NCBI GenBank assembly: GCA_003024785.1
Contig: PUQB01000012.1
Span: forward strand, 1,357,891-1,421,890
DNA length: 64,000 nucleotides
Origin: Selaginella tamariscina
Taxonomy: Eukaryota > Streptophyta > Lycopodiopsida > Selaginellales > Selaginellaceae
Direction: 5' to 3'
The stretch's first letter is position 1. Each line of letters starts with the position of its first letter. The position numbers were made by a program, and so were the translations under genes. Under the pieces are notes generated by a model. That model was given only the letters and a program-made list of their open reading frames with translations. It was not told where the DNA came from and ran no database searches. This document shows positions 1-12,839 of the stretch, in pieces.

Positions 1-1070
1 AATATTCCTAAAATATAAAAATGAATTAATTAAAACATTAATATATCGACACATATTCCACTTTAAGTTACTATTTATATTTAATTAAAATTACATAATT
101 AAAACACATATACACATACACATTTGCACACTTGAATTATGATTTAAGAACTACCATAATTTTAACTTGATATTAACAAATTCAAAAACATTTATAAAAT
201 CTTTCACACAGTGAATTATTATTAATGAAAATTGGATTAATAAAAGTACAATTACATTTTAATTCCACTTGAAATTGAATTACATTGGAATTTGAATATA
301 AAATATATGCACTTCGCTTTTAATATTTTCTTTAACCCTAATTCATTTATCATATATTATATTTTTAAACCACACAGATTAAATCCTTAATTATATCTAC
401 TAATATGGTAATTATTATATAATATAGAGGGAATTGGGCCAAATGGAGGACTCAATGGACATGTGGAGGAAGATTGAAGGGCTCCACTAACTCATTTTCT
501 TATACTCTTCTATAGTCTTTATTCTTTGGTTACTCTAAGTATCCTTTATACTTGATATTAGAGGGTAGTCCCTCACTCAACTTTCTACTTTATACTCTTC
601 CCTGAATGAATAACTCTTTTCTATTATTTTCCTCCTTGATAGCTTCTTTTCTATTATTCTCCCTCTAGTAGCTCCTTCTCCCCTTACAACCCGTTATTAT
701 TTTGTGTGTGAGTGTGTAGCTAACAACTAAGCATTCTTACACCACACATCTTATGGAACCCTTGCATCCTTATAGAACCCTTGCATTATTGAAGATCCTT
801 ACAAGCTAATCCTTCAGGCAAATGCCATCTCTCTGGACACTCATGCAAGTGGACGCCATTTGTCAAATGCAATCAGCTGGTGTGGTCTGAGTGAGGAAGG
901 AGGTGGGAGTTGGTAGAATTCATAAAAGTGACATTTAAGAATGGGGATAATTTGTCATTCAAGAGGAATAATGTAATGAATACATGTTCAAGACACTCAT
1001 ATAAGTAATGCTGTGAACATATTTGATTATGTCATATTATGATACATTATAGAACAACATGTAGAGTATA

Positions 1071-1107
<37 letters not shown>

Positions 1108-2095
1108 AATACACATACATGTGTACCTTCAAATAATCATAATATACTATTAGTTCCTCTCTCCAAGCGTATAATGAAGGGAGAAAACTTAAGAGGTAGG
1201 TTGTTATTACATTGACTATCAGATTTTCATGTCAATAATATTCATGCAGACTGGAATAGTTACAAACCTAACCGTGAGAGTAGTTGAAGAAATATCTAGA
1301 TTTTGTTCTTGCACTATAAGTTTGGTGTCACAATATATAGTTTAATGATATTGTATTTTCAAAGAAGGCATATTTAAAGTGCAGGTTCTTAAAGAATATA
1401 TAACCATTTATTTATTCAACTTAGAATTATAAAGCAACTCAAAACTCAACTTAAAACTTATTAGGACTTTTTGAAATTCCCATGGAACTTGTAGAACTTT
1501 TGGGAATTCCCATGGAATTTTTTAGGACTTTTGAGAATTTTAGGAGGTCTTGGATTTATCACTTTGCTTATAATAGATTTTGAGAGTTATGTATGAAATA
1601 ATTCATTTGAGACATAATAACATAATAGTAATAGTAATTTACTAAGCTCAATCTCATGCTTATATGTATACTAAAATACCTAAACACGTGCATATGAATT
1701 ATATAATCAAATGTAAATGAACATTGTAACTAAAATGGGAATGATATATGAAAATGGGAATATAAAAAAAAATTTAATTAACTTATGTATTAAACATACA
1801 TTTTAAAGAATATTCTTTTTTTAAACATATATTATTCTAAAAATTATTTTTTTATTAAAAAATGCTAATTAAATAATTAAAATTGCTAATTATTTAGAAA
1901 ATGGGACTATAGACATTCCCATTTTAATTACAATGTTCATGTAAATATAAAACAAAAATAGCTTGAATTAACAAAAATCAAAAGAAAAATAAAGATAAAG
2001 ATGGCCCATGATCAAGCATTAACTTGCTTCTCTTTGTTGCTTTCAAACTCCTTCATCAACTCTTCTTCTCCAACTTCAATTTGCTCATCGCCTCT
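1..2095. other. AT-rich intergenic DNA
   Basis: No gene is supported here. The stretch is strongly AT-rich and stop-dense in all frames. It contains a long (TA)n microsatellite at about 1069-1104 and a moderately less AT-rich block at about 430-960 with no recognisable coding motif. Confidence 0.7.
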
Positions 2096-2099
2096 TGAC

Positions 2100-2350
2100 A
2101 AATAGTGCATGTGTGATAATTAGCATTGTTCATGATGTTGCTAACAAATAGTGGTTGTGTGATGGCTAACATTGTCTGCTAAGAAACAGTGGTTGTGTGA
2201 TGGCTAGCATTGCCCATGTTGTTGCTAACAAGTGATGACTAGCATTATCCATGCTTTGCTAACAATAATGGCTATGTGATGGCAAGCATTGTCCATGATA
2301 TTGCTAATAAATAGTGGATGTGTGATGCCTGGCATTGTCCATGATGTTAC
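2100..2350. repeat. Degenerate tandem repeat, unit about 40-46 bp
   Basis: Five to six imperfect copies of a unit built on the phrases TGTGTGATGGCTAGCATT and CCATGATGTTGCTAACAA follow one another. Copies begin near 2110, 2156, 2194, about 2235, about 2273 and about 2316, so the period varies from 38 to 46 bp through small deletions. A short open frame across it is a by-product of the repeat and I do not call it a gene. Confidence 0.8.
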
Positions 2351-2518
2351 TAATAGATTAAGACTCATGTTATTGTGCCCAACCTACTTATCTAGATTCG
2401 GAACTGTCAAACCTAAGTCAACTTGTGCATGTTGCAAATTAAATATTTCACTCAAACCTAGGTTAGCTTTGCCATGTGAGTGATTGAAAGGCACCTAAGG
2501 ATCTTTCACATAGTAGCT

Positions 2519-2885
2519 AGGCCCAACAATATTATCTATGCATGCACTACTAGGATCTAGGCTAACATGTGGGTTGAGCCTGTGCACATCATCAGAGCTA
2601 TTGAGCATGCGTACATCGTGAGAGCGTTAGTAGTGCTACCCATATGCACTATGTTAGGATCACCTTGTAACTGTAGTAGGCCATGATTCTTCGATTGAAA
2701 GTGGATTATCAGCCCAACAATGTTATTTATATATGCGACCACCCAAATCTAGGCTAACCTTTGGGTTGAGCATGTGCACATCATTATCACTAGAGTTGTT
2801 AGCAATGTTACCCATATGCACTCCATTAGGATCACCTTGTAATTGTAGCCAGCCATGATTCTTCAGCTAGAAGTCGATTATCTTG
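2519..2885. repeat. Tandem duplication, unit about 180-190 bp
   Basis: Two imperfect head-to-tail copies lie at about 2519-2708 and 2709-2885. Both carry the blocks CCCAACAATATTAT, CTAGGCTAAC, GGGTTGAGC, GTGCACATCAT, CCCATATGCACT and TAGGATCACCTTGTAA in the same order. No coding meaning was found. Confidence 0.8.
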
Positions 2886-2995
2886 GTTAAGTATTGACCA
2901 TTTAAAGCTCAACCGTACTCTAACCAAACTTTATGACATTGAGTATTTAGAACGTTGCTCAAGTGACTTGTGCAATCAAGACGTACTTTGTTAAC

Positions 2996-3193
2996 CACAT
3001 ATGCTTTGCTACAATAAATAGTTGTGTCCTGCGTAAATGTCATTCTCCCTTGGATGAAATCAATGGTTGAGGAATCTCGCAAAGCACTTGAACCCACATA
3101 AGCTTTGCTGCATTAAATAGTTGTGTCTTGCGTAATTGTTATTCTCCCTTGGATGAAATCAATGGTTGAGGAATCTCGCAAAGCACTTGAAAT
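2996..3193. repeat. Recent tandem duplication, unit about 99 bp
   Basis: Two nearly identical head-to-tail copies lie at about 2996-3094 and 3095-3193. They share TCTCCCTTGGATGAAATCAA and GGTTGAGGAATCTCGCAAAG exactly, and only a few positions differ. The copies are much closer to each other than those of the neighbouring 190-bp duplication, so this is the younger event. Confidence 0.85.
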
Positions 3194-3309
3194 AGTGGTT
3201 GACTTCTATCATTTTACCTCATTTGCAAAAATAAATGTTATATTTGGAAATATACTAAATCTTTATATAGATATATCTTTTATCATTTTATTCTATGTTA
3301 GAATATTTT

Positions 3310-4635
3310 AATTTAAGTTACAGTAGTTAATATATTACAATAGCTACCAATAAAATATTGAATTTTCACAAACATACACATATATGTGTATGTGCTATTC
3401 TTAAATTATATTATATTGAAGCAAAGTTAACACATTGAGTAGGGGCAATCAAACACAAACAAAACGTAACACATGTACCCTGGTATAAGTATAAAGATGA
3501 CACATGTATACATATATGAATAACATATACAACATTCATAATTTTCTACACGTTTGGTCACTTACCATGGTCGATGAATATGATTCTCAATCCATTTTGA
3601 GTTACTTCAAGAGCACTGGTAACATGTTCTAGACCATGTGATGAAGAAGATCAAAGATTGGTGTATATACATTGGATCAAGAGAGATTTCCTTGCCTCCA
3701 ACAATGCCCATGCGTTTATCTTTGTCATAGCTCCGAACAAAGATTGAACATTGAACTTAAATTCTAAATAATTTAAATAATTACATTAATCTTTGTAGTA
3801 ATGATTAAGTGTAATAAATATATCACTACAGCAAACGTAATTGCTCTTAACAATATTATTTAAAATAATTTACAAATTATTACAATCTATTTTGTGTTGA
3901 GAAAGCCCAAGAGTGAACTTTTGAGTTGCAATGCTTTAGTAAGGTTTATTAAAATATCATGAGAGAATCTGGAGATTGTGGTGCTTACTTGTGTTGTGGT
4001 GGCTTAAAAATATAAAATGTTATAATATTATATTGAGTATGAAATATGAATTCCGGTTGAAAGGAAGATAAGAATGAAATGCATATAATTTTTAAATTTA
4101 ACTTCAAATTTAAATGCAATTTAAATTCAAGTGAGATTAAAATGCAACTGAAAGTTCATTATTTTTTCTAAAAAATTTAAAATTAATAATAAGAAATGCT
4201 TTTAATTGAAATTTGTTGAATATTATTTAAACTTATGATAGTTCTTATATCATAATCTAAGTGTGCAAGTATGTGTGTGTATGTGTATTTTAAAAATGTA
4301 GTTTTAATTAGATGTAAATAGAAACTGGAATATGTATCAATATATTAAGGTTTTATGATCGCAAATTAAATCATTTTCTTTAAAATAATATATTTTAGGA
4401 ATATTAATGACTTGTTTTAATCTATACCATTTCATATGTCAATTGACCCATAAAAGACCCAATAACATATTATTTACTATTATTTAATTATTTACTATAA
4501 TTTAAATTTTGTTTTAAAAAATACTAAAAAGAACCATATATATGTTTCATTTATATATCCTAATATATTCTCTTCTTTTTGAATTTCTCAAACTACTTGA
4601 GTTGTTAGAGGATAATCTTTGGTTGGTGGTGGTAT
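3310..4635. other. AT-rich intergenic DNA
   Basis: I see no gene or mobile-element signal here. The sequence is AT-rich with scattered homopolymer runs and stops in every frame. Confidence 0.65.
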
Positions 4636-4639
4636 GGCA

Positions 4640-5440
4640 AGCACGAAGTAGATAGCCAACACTCACGAGTGGTGGCCCTTGGACGACCTACACCCGCCCT
4701 GGCCCTTGGATAGGATAGAGACCAAGACCCTGGGCAGGTGGCCTACTTGGCAACCTCAGAACAACGACAGAGGCGGATAGCAATAACTATTAGGCAGCAC
4801 TAACAAATCAAAACATGTGTCAAGCTACATTAATATTGGCTAGAACCAATTGTCCGGACCAACCACCTGGACAACACACGTGGGGAGGCATCAAGACAAA
4901 TGACCCAGTACCCGGTCCTATTGAAGTCACCCAACGAGAGGATGCCACTGAGGTTATAGACAAGTACCACCCGACCCACTATATAAGTAGGTAGGCAATT
5001 AGTGAGGAGAGATTATTCTAGTTTGTCTTCTTTCTTATGTTCTTGTCCAAGTACTTAAATATACTCAAATCATGGTTAGACTTGGGGCACTTGCCTTGGG
5101 CATTGACCACCATGAAGGACCAATTTGTAACTCCAATTTGCAATAGATATATCTTCCCTTCTATGCTTGTTATAGGCCAAGCCATAGTACTCTCTCTCTC
5201 TAGAGCAAGCTCACACTTCTTGGCAAAACTCTAGACCTCCATAGTCCCTAATACATGGACCCTCATGGTGTTTGTGTAGAGGCCACCACTGCGTATTCCC
5301 ATGACGACCGACCTCCAACTCGAAACCTTGGAACTAGATGTTGGCAAACATCCTGTTAACCATCAAAACCACATGTGGTTACATGCACCCCACATCTGGC
5401 ATGTGGAGTGAACAACCATTTGTGGCAACCATAGAGGGAT
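4640..5440 (+). mobile_element. LTR-like fragment of a decayed Ty3/gypsy element (plus orientation)
   Basis: This block is clearly less AT-rich than its flanks. It holds a TATA box in CACTATATAAG at 4977-4987, as expected of an LTR promoter. Its core (about 4786-5010) matches the reverse complement of 10110-10265: both carry CACTAACAA, CCGGACCAACCACC, a GTACCACC run and the TATA segment in the same order. It lies upstream of decayed gag sequence on the same strand, so it is most simply the 5' LTR of that element. Exact ends and a target duplication are not visible. Confidence 0.5.
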
Positions 5441-5554
5441 AGTTGTCGCGTGCACATGGAGTTCACTATAGCAAGCCAAGTTGCTTCCCAAAGGAGAGAT
5501 CAAGAGCTGAGGTTAACTTGTTTGAACAATTGGATATTAGCGAATATCAATTAA

Positions 5555-6405
5555 CCACGAGAATGCGATGTGTAAGTCGAGAGAGGCCAATGGAGGGAAG
5601 AGACGTACATAGAATGTTGCAATCTGCCCCAGCCTCCCAAGCTAGGGACCACAACATAGATGCCACAGGCCCACACACAACACAACCTCATGGAGAGGGG
5701 AAGAAGGTGCCCTAGAGGACCATGCAAACAAGTGACAATGGCCTCAAAGCCAATCTCAAGCCACATACAACAAGAGAAGTATGAAAAAACCCGCAACACG
5801 TCCCAATGAAATTCTAGGTGTAGGAACGTGCATGAATAAGCAACACCCATATGGGCAAAACCTCCTTGTAATGACCTAGGGCAGATGGTTGGATGAAGGA
5901 AGTCCACCACCTACTCTTGATATAGGAGAAACCAACGGTTATGATGACCTTCCACACAACATAGCTGAACCTGTATTCGACGAGTAACTCAAAAGGAGGA
6001 GACCTCATGCAGAAGAACCCTAAGGATGGAAACCTCACGCTAGATATAGGAAACTCAAAGTGGTGATGATAGTGAGTGGAGTGATGGAGGACAAGAGCCA
6101 AAGATTTTGCATGCCCGAGGAAGCAAAGGATATGGCATAGTAAACCTAGGGTTGCTGTCACCCAAACGGTGAGGTAGACCGGTTGTGGATGCCTAAAAGA
6201 GGCAATGAAGACCCTCATCCGGAGGGCCTCTATAGGGAGAGGAAACAACCAGACATCCACACCAGGAGTTTAGTAGATTGGACAATGTAGTGAGTCATAA
6301 TGTGTACCAGGATAGTGACCTGATGCTCCACAAGACTGGGTAGGGGGCTGCACAATGGCCATCCCAAACTAGGGATGAGGGGATTCCATCCCAAGGTGAG
6401 GGGAA
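5555..6405 (-). repeat. Dispersed retroelement segment, inverted partner of 17810-18545
   Basis: Read on the minus strand, this segment matches 17810-18545 over about 0.75-0.8 kb. Shared blocks include GGGATGGAATCCCCT, AGTTTGGGATGGCCATTGTG, GTCTTGTGGAGCATCAGGTC, TCCTGGTGTGGATGTC and TCATAACCGTC/TTGGTTTCTCCTA variants. Open frames across it on both strands are broken and resemble nothing I know. It sits between the LTR-like block and the decayed gag, so it is probably the internal leader of that element. Confidence 0.6.
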
Positions 6406-6589
6406 TTTGCCCAAGTGAGCGAGATCGAGGGGATTCTGCAAGGTCATATGGTACATTCACAACAACCAAGAGATGAGGGGATATCATCTCAGGGCAAGGA
6501 GAAATGCAACCAAGGCCATGATGACAACATGAGGGAAATCTGCAAGGTCGCACAATCTTGCCAAAACCACTATTGTACCATCTAGGTGT

Positions 6590-8400
6590 GGAGTGTTGTG
6601 TTGCCAGCAAAGAAGTCAACCCTATGAAGACTCCAGAGGGACAACTAAGAGAAGTTTGATAGCTGTGGAGGGGGTGCGAAAGAAGGACATGGTACCTACG
6701 TCGACCTTAACACATTTGAAGCGGAGGAATCAACTTCAGAGATTTCCAGGGAACACCAGGGGGCTAGGTTGGAGGATTCGATAGCCTTATTAGCTCATGC
6801 ACTCAACAAAATGCAAGAGAGCATAGTGCCAATGCCCTTACCCACATTATGGGGAGCAAAGGGCGAAGATGCTGACCAACACATGCACAAGTTTGAACAA
6901 GTGTGCAAAGGAAGGACATGGTGCCTACATTGTTACCTTAACACATTTGAAGCTGAGGATCAACTTCGGAGATTTCTAGGGAACACCATGGGGCTAGAAT
7001 GGAGGATCCGATAGCCTTATTAGCTCATGCACTCAACAAGATGCAGGAGAGCATAGTGCCAGTGCCCTTACCCACATTCTGGGGAGCAAAGGGCGAAGAT
7101 GTTGACCAACACGTGCACAAGTTCGAAGAAGTGTGCGAGTTGAGAGGCATGATTGATAACCACTTGAAGCTGAGCACATTCTCGTGCACGCTGGACAAAA
7201 AGGCGCATGCATGATGGATGTGGTTCTAGGAAGCAATGAAGAAGCTACAGTTCAGAGAGCATTCTTAGACACCATTTATGAAGAGAAAAGCAAAAAAAGA
7301 GGTAATTCACAAATTATCTAACCTAAAGCAAAAGGCAGAGAGTGTAACAATGATTACATGGTTCACATGCTGGGATACATCACTCAGCTAAGAGACCCAC
7401 TAGTCACCTCACCAAGAAGATGTGGTATCGAAAGGGATTGCAATTGAAGACTCATAAATGGATTGGGTTGAATGATGACCATACGTTTGACAAACTGCTC
7501 CTATATGCTAAAAAAGTAGAGAAGTGGGAGGCCAAAAAGGTGTTAAGAAAGGAAGAAGTGAGGCAAGTCCAAAGACAAGGGGGCAAATGCTACCACCACG
7601 GACAAGGAGAACATCTTGGACACCTTGAGATTGGCATGGAAGGAGCAACGTCCATGAGCCAAGGAGCGGGGACAAAACCCATGAGGGGAAGAACAGGGAT
7701 TGGCGATTAGGAAGGCCAACTTGACAGCCACCCTCGCCAAGTTAGGATACATAGCACGAGGAAATAAATATTGTAAAGTATGCAATGTTCAAGAATCCTA
7801 CAACACAGACGATTGTTATAGGCTGGCCAAGCTTATGGACTAGACCCCACCCCAAATAGCTGGCATGATAGCCGAGCAAAAATCAGAGGTAGATGCTGTT
7901 AATCAATGAGACTAGGGCCACTAGACTGATAGATATGACTAGCCTCGCAAAAGGTTGCACTTGGGGGAGTGTTAGCGATAGTCATGATCCCGAGAGTCCC
8001 AGCCATATGGACAATGACAAGATGAGGGACAAATGGCTAGAGCATCATGAGATAATTTGTGCATTGTGTAGTGGGCACCACCCACTATATCTTTGTTCCT
8101 GGATTTTTCAAGCCAATGCTGGAGGCACACGTGCTGGGGACAACAAAGGTAGTTAGTGACCCAACCACCTCCACATTGACACCAGCCTCTACACCACATG
8201 CCAATCATATAACAGTGGTACCACCAAAAATGCAATGCGGGGCCATCACAAGGTCACAAACCAAGTAGGCGTAAGGGCCCCTTAACCAATTGACCTAGAG
8301 AACGAGGACGATGGGGAGTCCAATGAGGAGGTGGTGGTGGACGAACCCTTAAAGCTTGGGTGGTGGGCCGGAAGTGAGCTGAAGTGAAGGTGGGCCTTGA
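6590..8400 (+). pseudogene. Decayed Ty3/gypsy gag, copy 1
   Basis: Short overlapping frames on the plus strand together give a recognisable plant Ty3/gypsy Gag: an FWGAKGEDVDQHVHKFEEVC segment (7076-7135), followed by a CTLDKKAHAWW-type stretch near 7186-7220 and a zinc-binding remnant, KYCKVCNVQESYNTDDCYRL, at about 7770-7830. Stops and frameshifts break it every 100-250 bp, so no protein can be made. A 230-bp tandem duplication disrupts its start. The family normally packages element RNA into particles. Confidence 0.65.
6683..7141. repeat. 230-bp tandem duplication inside decayed gag
   Basis: Two head-to-tail copies lie at 6683-6911 and 6912-7141. Both contain AAGGACATGGT, TTAACACATTTGAAGC, ATAGCCTTATTAGCTCATGC, CACTCAACAA and GGGGAGCAAAGGGCGAAGAT. 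They differ at about one position in fifteen, so the duplication arose after or during decay of the element. Confidence 0.85.
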
Positions 8401-9240
8401 GAGGTTCTTACTATTCATAAATGGTAAACCCTAATTTTTAATAAAAATATATATATTAATTTATATAATGAATCAATTGAGAAGGTATTTATAAAAGTAA
8501 GAATATAAGATTAAATTTATATATTTAATTTAATTTAAAATCATTAAAATCATTATATAAATTGATTTGAAATTTATTAATTTAAACTATTTGGTGATTT
8601 AAACCATGACCTAAGTCAAAATTGTCAATTCATGCTTTTGGTACCATATCTTCTTAGTAAGGTCAACCAGTGGGTCCCTTAGCTGGACGATATACCCTAA
8701 CATGCAAACCGTGTAGTCGTTGACGGACTCTCCTACTTTCTACTTTAAATTAGCTAGCTTATGGATTCGCTTAGAGTTTCTTACAAATACTTAATGACAC
8801 CCGGTCGTACCATCACCAGGTACCCAAGTGCACTAAGAGGACATGTTTCCTACTACATCTAAGGTCCATCAACATAGTACAGTAGGTAATAATAATCAAC
8901 GTCCAAAGTAAAGAGGAGTCATAATAAAAATTATGACAGTAGAGCTGCAACAACCAAGGACAAAGGAATATCATCTTAGAACGAGGAGAATCTACCCAGG
9001 TAATAAAGACTATCAAGGGGATACCTCAAGGTCACCCACTGGACAACACCACACCACCAGCCAAGATGTTGGTTCCGCAAAGGGGACCTCCGAGGGATAG
9101 CTAGAAGGAGCCCATCATCATCACCCTTCCTCATGAAGAGGATGGGTGCACGAAGGAAGCACAAGGTGCCCTTGTGGCACCAAGACATGGATCTTAGCAC
9201 GTCCGAAGCATAGGGATCAACTCTGAATGTTTCATGGAAC
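8400..9240. other. Unassigned sequence between two decayed gag copies
   Basis: The first 230 bp are AT-rich. From about 8640 the composition returns to that of the retroelement debris. I see no recognisable domain. It is likely part of the same graveyard. Confidence 0.4.
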
Positions 9241-9795
9241 AACTAGAAGCCAACGGTCTAGACCTAGTGACCTTACTAGCCCATGCACTCAGTTAGATAC
9301 AAGAGTGCACAGTAGCAGTGCCCTTACTTGAGTTTTGAGGAGCAAAGGGTGACGATGCCGACCAGCACGTACACAATTTCGAGTAGGTGTGCGAGTTGAG
9401 AATTTTGACAGACAACCATAAGAAGCTAAGTGCATTTGTGTGCACCCTGAACAAGAAGGTGCATACATGGTGGATGCAGTTCCATGAGGTGAAAGAGGAA
9501 GCTTAGGGGGACATTGCCTGAAGAGCATTCTTGGACACTTTCCGAGAAGTGAAGAGAGAACAAGAGGTAATTCATAAATTAACTAACCTAAAGCAAAAAG
9601 TAGGGGAGTTTGCATGTTGGAATATATTGCCAGCTCAAAGATCCACTGGTCGACCTCACTAAAAAGATGTGGTACCAAAAGGGATTACAACCAGAGATCC
9701 ACAAATGGATTGGGTTGGATGATGACAGTACATTTGACAAGTTACTTTGGTACACCAAGAAGGCAAAGAAGCAAGAAGCAGAGATGCATTAAAAA
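9240..9795 (+). pseudogene. Decayed Ty3/gypsy gag, copy 2, 5' part
   Basis: This segment repeats the Gag region of copy 1 with more substitutions and many stops: GCCCATGCACTCAGTTAG, GGAGCAAAGGGTGACGATGC, TGCGAGTTGAGA, a TGGTGGATGCAGTTCC stretch and TTTGACAAGTTACTTTGGTA all have counterparts at 7020-7500. The homology stops near 9795 and resumes near 10378. The intervening sequence looks like an LTR in the opposite orientation. Confidence 0.65.
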
Positions 9796-10378
9796 ATGAA
9801 GACATTGGTCATTGGGGACTCTACAAGCAAGATGTAGGGTGACTTAGGTAGTCTTGGTGGTTGCCAGGACGCTATTGCCAATGCCCAATCCCAAGGTTCC
9901 AAGCTGGGGTCGAACTGTTACTTCATGATGTATAAGAAGGTGTTGTGGTGGCCTCTATATGAATGTCACGAGGGTTTTGTACCGATGGATTGGATCTCCC
10001 CTCCTAGTGGTGGGTGGGCTCCCTCTTTAGAAGTACAAAGTGGCCCCTTCCCCAAAGATGGTCGAAATAAGACATACACAAAAAGATAGATTAGAAGGAC
10101 CTTGACCCTTTGTTTACCTCCTTGCTTATATAGTGGGTTAGGTGGTACTAGGATGTAGGATAGGTGGCACCTCCCTCATGTGTGCCGACCTTAGTACCTT
10201 GGTGGTTGGTCCGGATGATTGGACCTAGCCTATTGTTAGTGCCGCATGACAGCTGTTGCTATCGGTCCATACTTGTTACACATTATGCTCTCCCCCATTT
10301 GGCCTCCCTTTGAGCTGCCGCTCGTCACGTCTATTGGTCATCCAACGGTGGTCAAACCACCATCGATTAGGCACAAGA
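9796..10378 (-). mobile_element. Reverse-oriented LTR-like insertion splitting gag copy 2
   Basis: About 580 bp that have no counterpart in gag copy 1 separate the two halves of gag copy 2. The reverse complement of 10110-10265 matches the LTR-like block at 4786-5010, including the TATA segment (CTTATATAGTG, 10125-10135 on the plus strand). This fits a solo LTR nested in an older element. I cannot see a clean target-site duplication, so the edges are approximate. Confidence 0.5.
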
Positions 10379-12250
10379 CAAGTCCAAAAGTGAAAGGGCA
10401 AATGACATGACCATAGATGAGGAAAACCTCTCAAATAATTTGAGGGCCGCGCAAAGGGAGCAACATCTAGGAGCCAAGGAGCGAGGACAACACTTGCGAG
10501 GGGGAACAAGGATCTGCAACCAGGAAGACTGACCTGACAACAACCCTCACCAAATTGGGATATACAACACAAGAAGACAAATACTGCAAGGTTTGTAATG
10601 TTTGAGTGTCTCACAACACAAACAACTATTATAAGTTGATTGAACTTATAAGCAAGCCCCCCACCCCATGTAGCTGCAATGACAACCAAACAAAAGCCAG
10701 AGCTAGATGCAAACAACCAACGGAGCCATGGCCGTAAGATCAACAAGAATGACCAAATCACGGTTGAGGGAGTGCAGTCGGTGGTCAGGATCCCAAAAGC
10801 ACTAGCCATATCAGCCAGGCTATGACAACGAGGACCAACAACTAAAATGTTGGGAGATGTTTTATGCAATGTGCAACACTCACCACCCGCTTTACCATTG
10901 CTCTTGGATCTTAATGATCAAGCCAATGGTAGAAATGCAGGTGCCAGAAACTGCAAAATAGCAAACACTACAACCACCTCTTCCTCAACACTGGCGTCAG
11001 CACTAGAGGCCAACCATGTAGCCTAGTACCACCGAATCTACAATGTGGGGCAATCATGAGGTCACAAGCTTGATGGATAGACAAGGTCAATCAGCCCATC
11101 AACCTAGAGAATGAGGATGACGGGGAGTCTAGTGAGGAAGAGGTAGTGAAGGAGTCCTCCAAGTTGGGACAATGCTTGAAGAAGTGTGCCAAAGTGGAGG
11201 CTGCATCAGAACATGTAAGACTTGCTCAAGGCCAAGGACTAGTGGGAATGATGGGAATCTAGGAGGGCATCACAAGCAAAATCAGGGAGATCCAAGTATC
11301 AGTGACCATAAGTGAGTTACTTTGCCTATCCCCCCATTATATGAGGTTTTCACTTGAAATCTATAAGGACCCACTATAGAGCCACCGAGGGTCACGACAA
11401 TAGCAGTGGACTTCGTGGATGATGTGTCAGCCATACTAGTCCAAATTGTGGGCCGCACTATCCACAATGTCATCATAGTCAAAGGTATGGGTGTGAACAT
11501 TTTGTTGATCGAGTTTCGCCAAAAGCTAGGAATGCAACCCCCAAAGCCCTCACCCTTCCTCATGCATATGGAAACTTAGACTAAGGTGACACCCAAGGGC
11601 ATCATGAGGAGAGTAAAGATCAAAATTCAGAGCATAAAGTTCTTGATCAATGTAAAGGGGGATTTGACCTACTACTAGGCTGATAGTGGCTCATGGGTGC
11701 GAAGGTGCAGCATGACTGGGAGCACCAACATGTAAGCTTTTCCACCAAGAAGGGACTAATATTCATGATAGCAAAGCAAGTCCGGGCACTACCTTTGGAG
11801 GTCCGACCGTAGGAGTACCATGTGCCAGATTGGAGTGGAGGGCTCGATGATAATGAAGAGGTAGCCATTCTAGCTTACCTATTGGACATGTTCATCATAG
11901 GGGACGTAGACCTCTACCAGGAAGTGTGTGAGACTACCGTAGCTTTCCACATGTCCAAGATAGAAGCAGAAACATAATTCCCAAAGGCATATGTACCAAA
12001 GTGGTCAATACTATAAAAGGAATTGCAACACATGGCTCCACCAGCTCACAAGGAGTACCTCAACAAGCTACATACATGTGGAACATTACCCCCGAGGCAG
12101 TAATAACATAAGTTAATGTAGGCACATACGAGGAACCCCGACTTGTAAAGATTAACACCCACACAAAACTAGAGCTCAAGGAATGAATCATCATTTGCAA
12201 ACGCAGCCACAGGGAGGTGGCATAGATTGACAAAATTGACTTAGACCATG
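10378..12250 (+). pseudogene. Decayed Ty3/gypsy gag 3' part and protease region, copy 2
   Basis: From 10378 the Gag homology continues, including the zinc-binding remnant (DKYCKVCNV near 10570-10600). It is followed near 11400-11580 by a protease-like stretch containing the remnant VKGMGVNILLIEFRQKLGM, which resembles the family's hydrophobic DxGSxVNIL motif but has lost the catalytic Asp. Many stops and shifts make the region non-coding. On the minus strand several longer open frames exist, but they are antisense shadows without domain similarity. Confidence 0.55.
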
Positions 12251-12679
12251 ACCTAGACCATTAAAAAAACCATGATGGCTTAGATCAAAAAAATTTAACT
12301 CAATATATATAATGATTTTTGACGATCTTCAATTATATAAAATACATAAATTAAATCTTTTATTCTTTAATATTATGAATATATAATATTAATTTATTAA
12401 TTATATATATTAATAATATATATTTAACCCTAAATTTTGGTTTTACTATTCATGAATAGTAAAACCATGGTTTAAAATCAATTTTGACAAGTGTTGATGA
12501 CACACATTTATAATTTAAAATAAGATTTAAGATATACCTTTAATAAATTAAACCCTTAATCTATTAAGAAAATAATATTAATATACACACTATGAACATA
12601 TTTTAAATTATACATAATAATATATGATTTTATCTAAAGGCTGACATGAGACCCAACTAACCCTAACTACGAGTAAGAA

Positions 12680-12835
12680 ATCGATATGTGGCTAAAAGCA
12701 GACTTCATATACCCCATCGAGAACCTGAACTGGCTATCACGATCATCATCATGCCAAAGAAGGACAGGCATCTAAGGATTTGTATACACTACCAACAACT
12801 AAATGTAGGCACAATCCTATTCACTGTAGTGAGTT
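12680..12835 (+). pseudogene. Ty3/gypsy reverse transcriptase remnant
   Basis: Translation of about 12686-12830 in two frames gives ADFIYPIE, then PELAITIIIMPKKDRHLRIC, then IHYQQLN. This matches the entry segment of Ty3/gypsy reverse transcriptase (consensus ending in PKKDGxxRxCxDYRxLN). One frameshift separates the two parts and the remaining palm domain (YxDD) is absent. It lies about 0.4 kb beyond the protease remnant, after AT-rich filler, consistent with one element in the order gag, protease, RT. Confidence 0.6.
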
Positions 12836-12839
12836 TATC

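Noticed and set aside
2100-2350. Regularly spaced repeats considered as a CRISPR array
   Set aside because: Units are contiguous and degenerate with no spacers, and the genome is a plant.
10276-10869. Minus-strand open frame of 197 codons
   Set aside because: It is antisense to decayed gag and spans the LTR-like junction; no similarity or codon signal was found.
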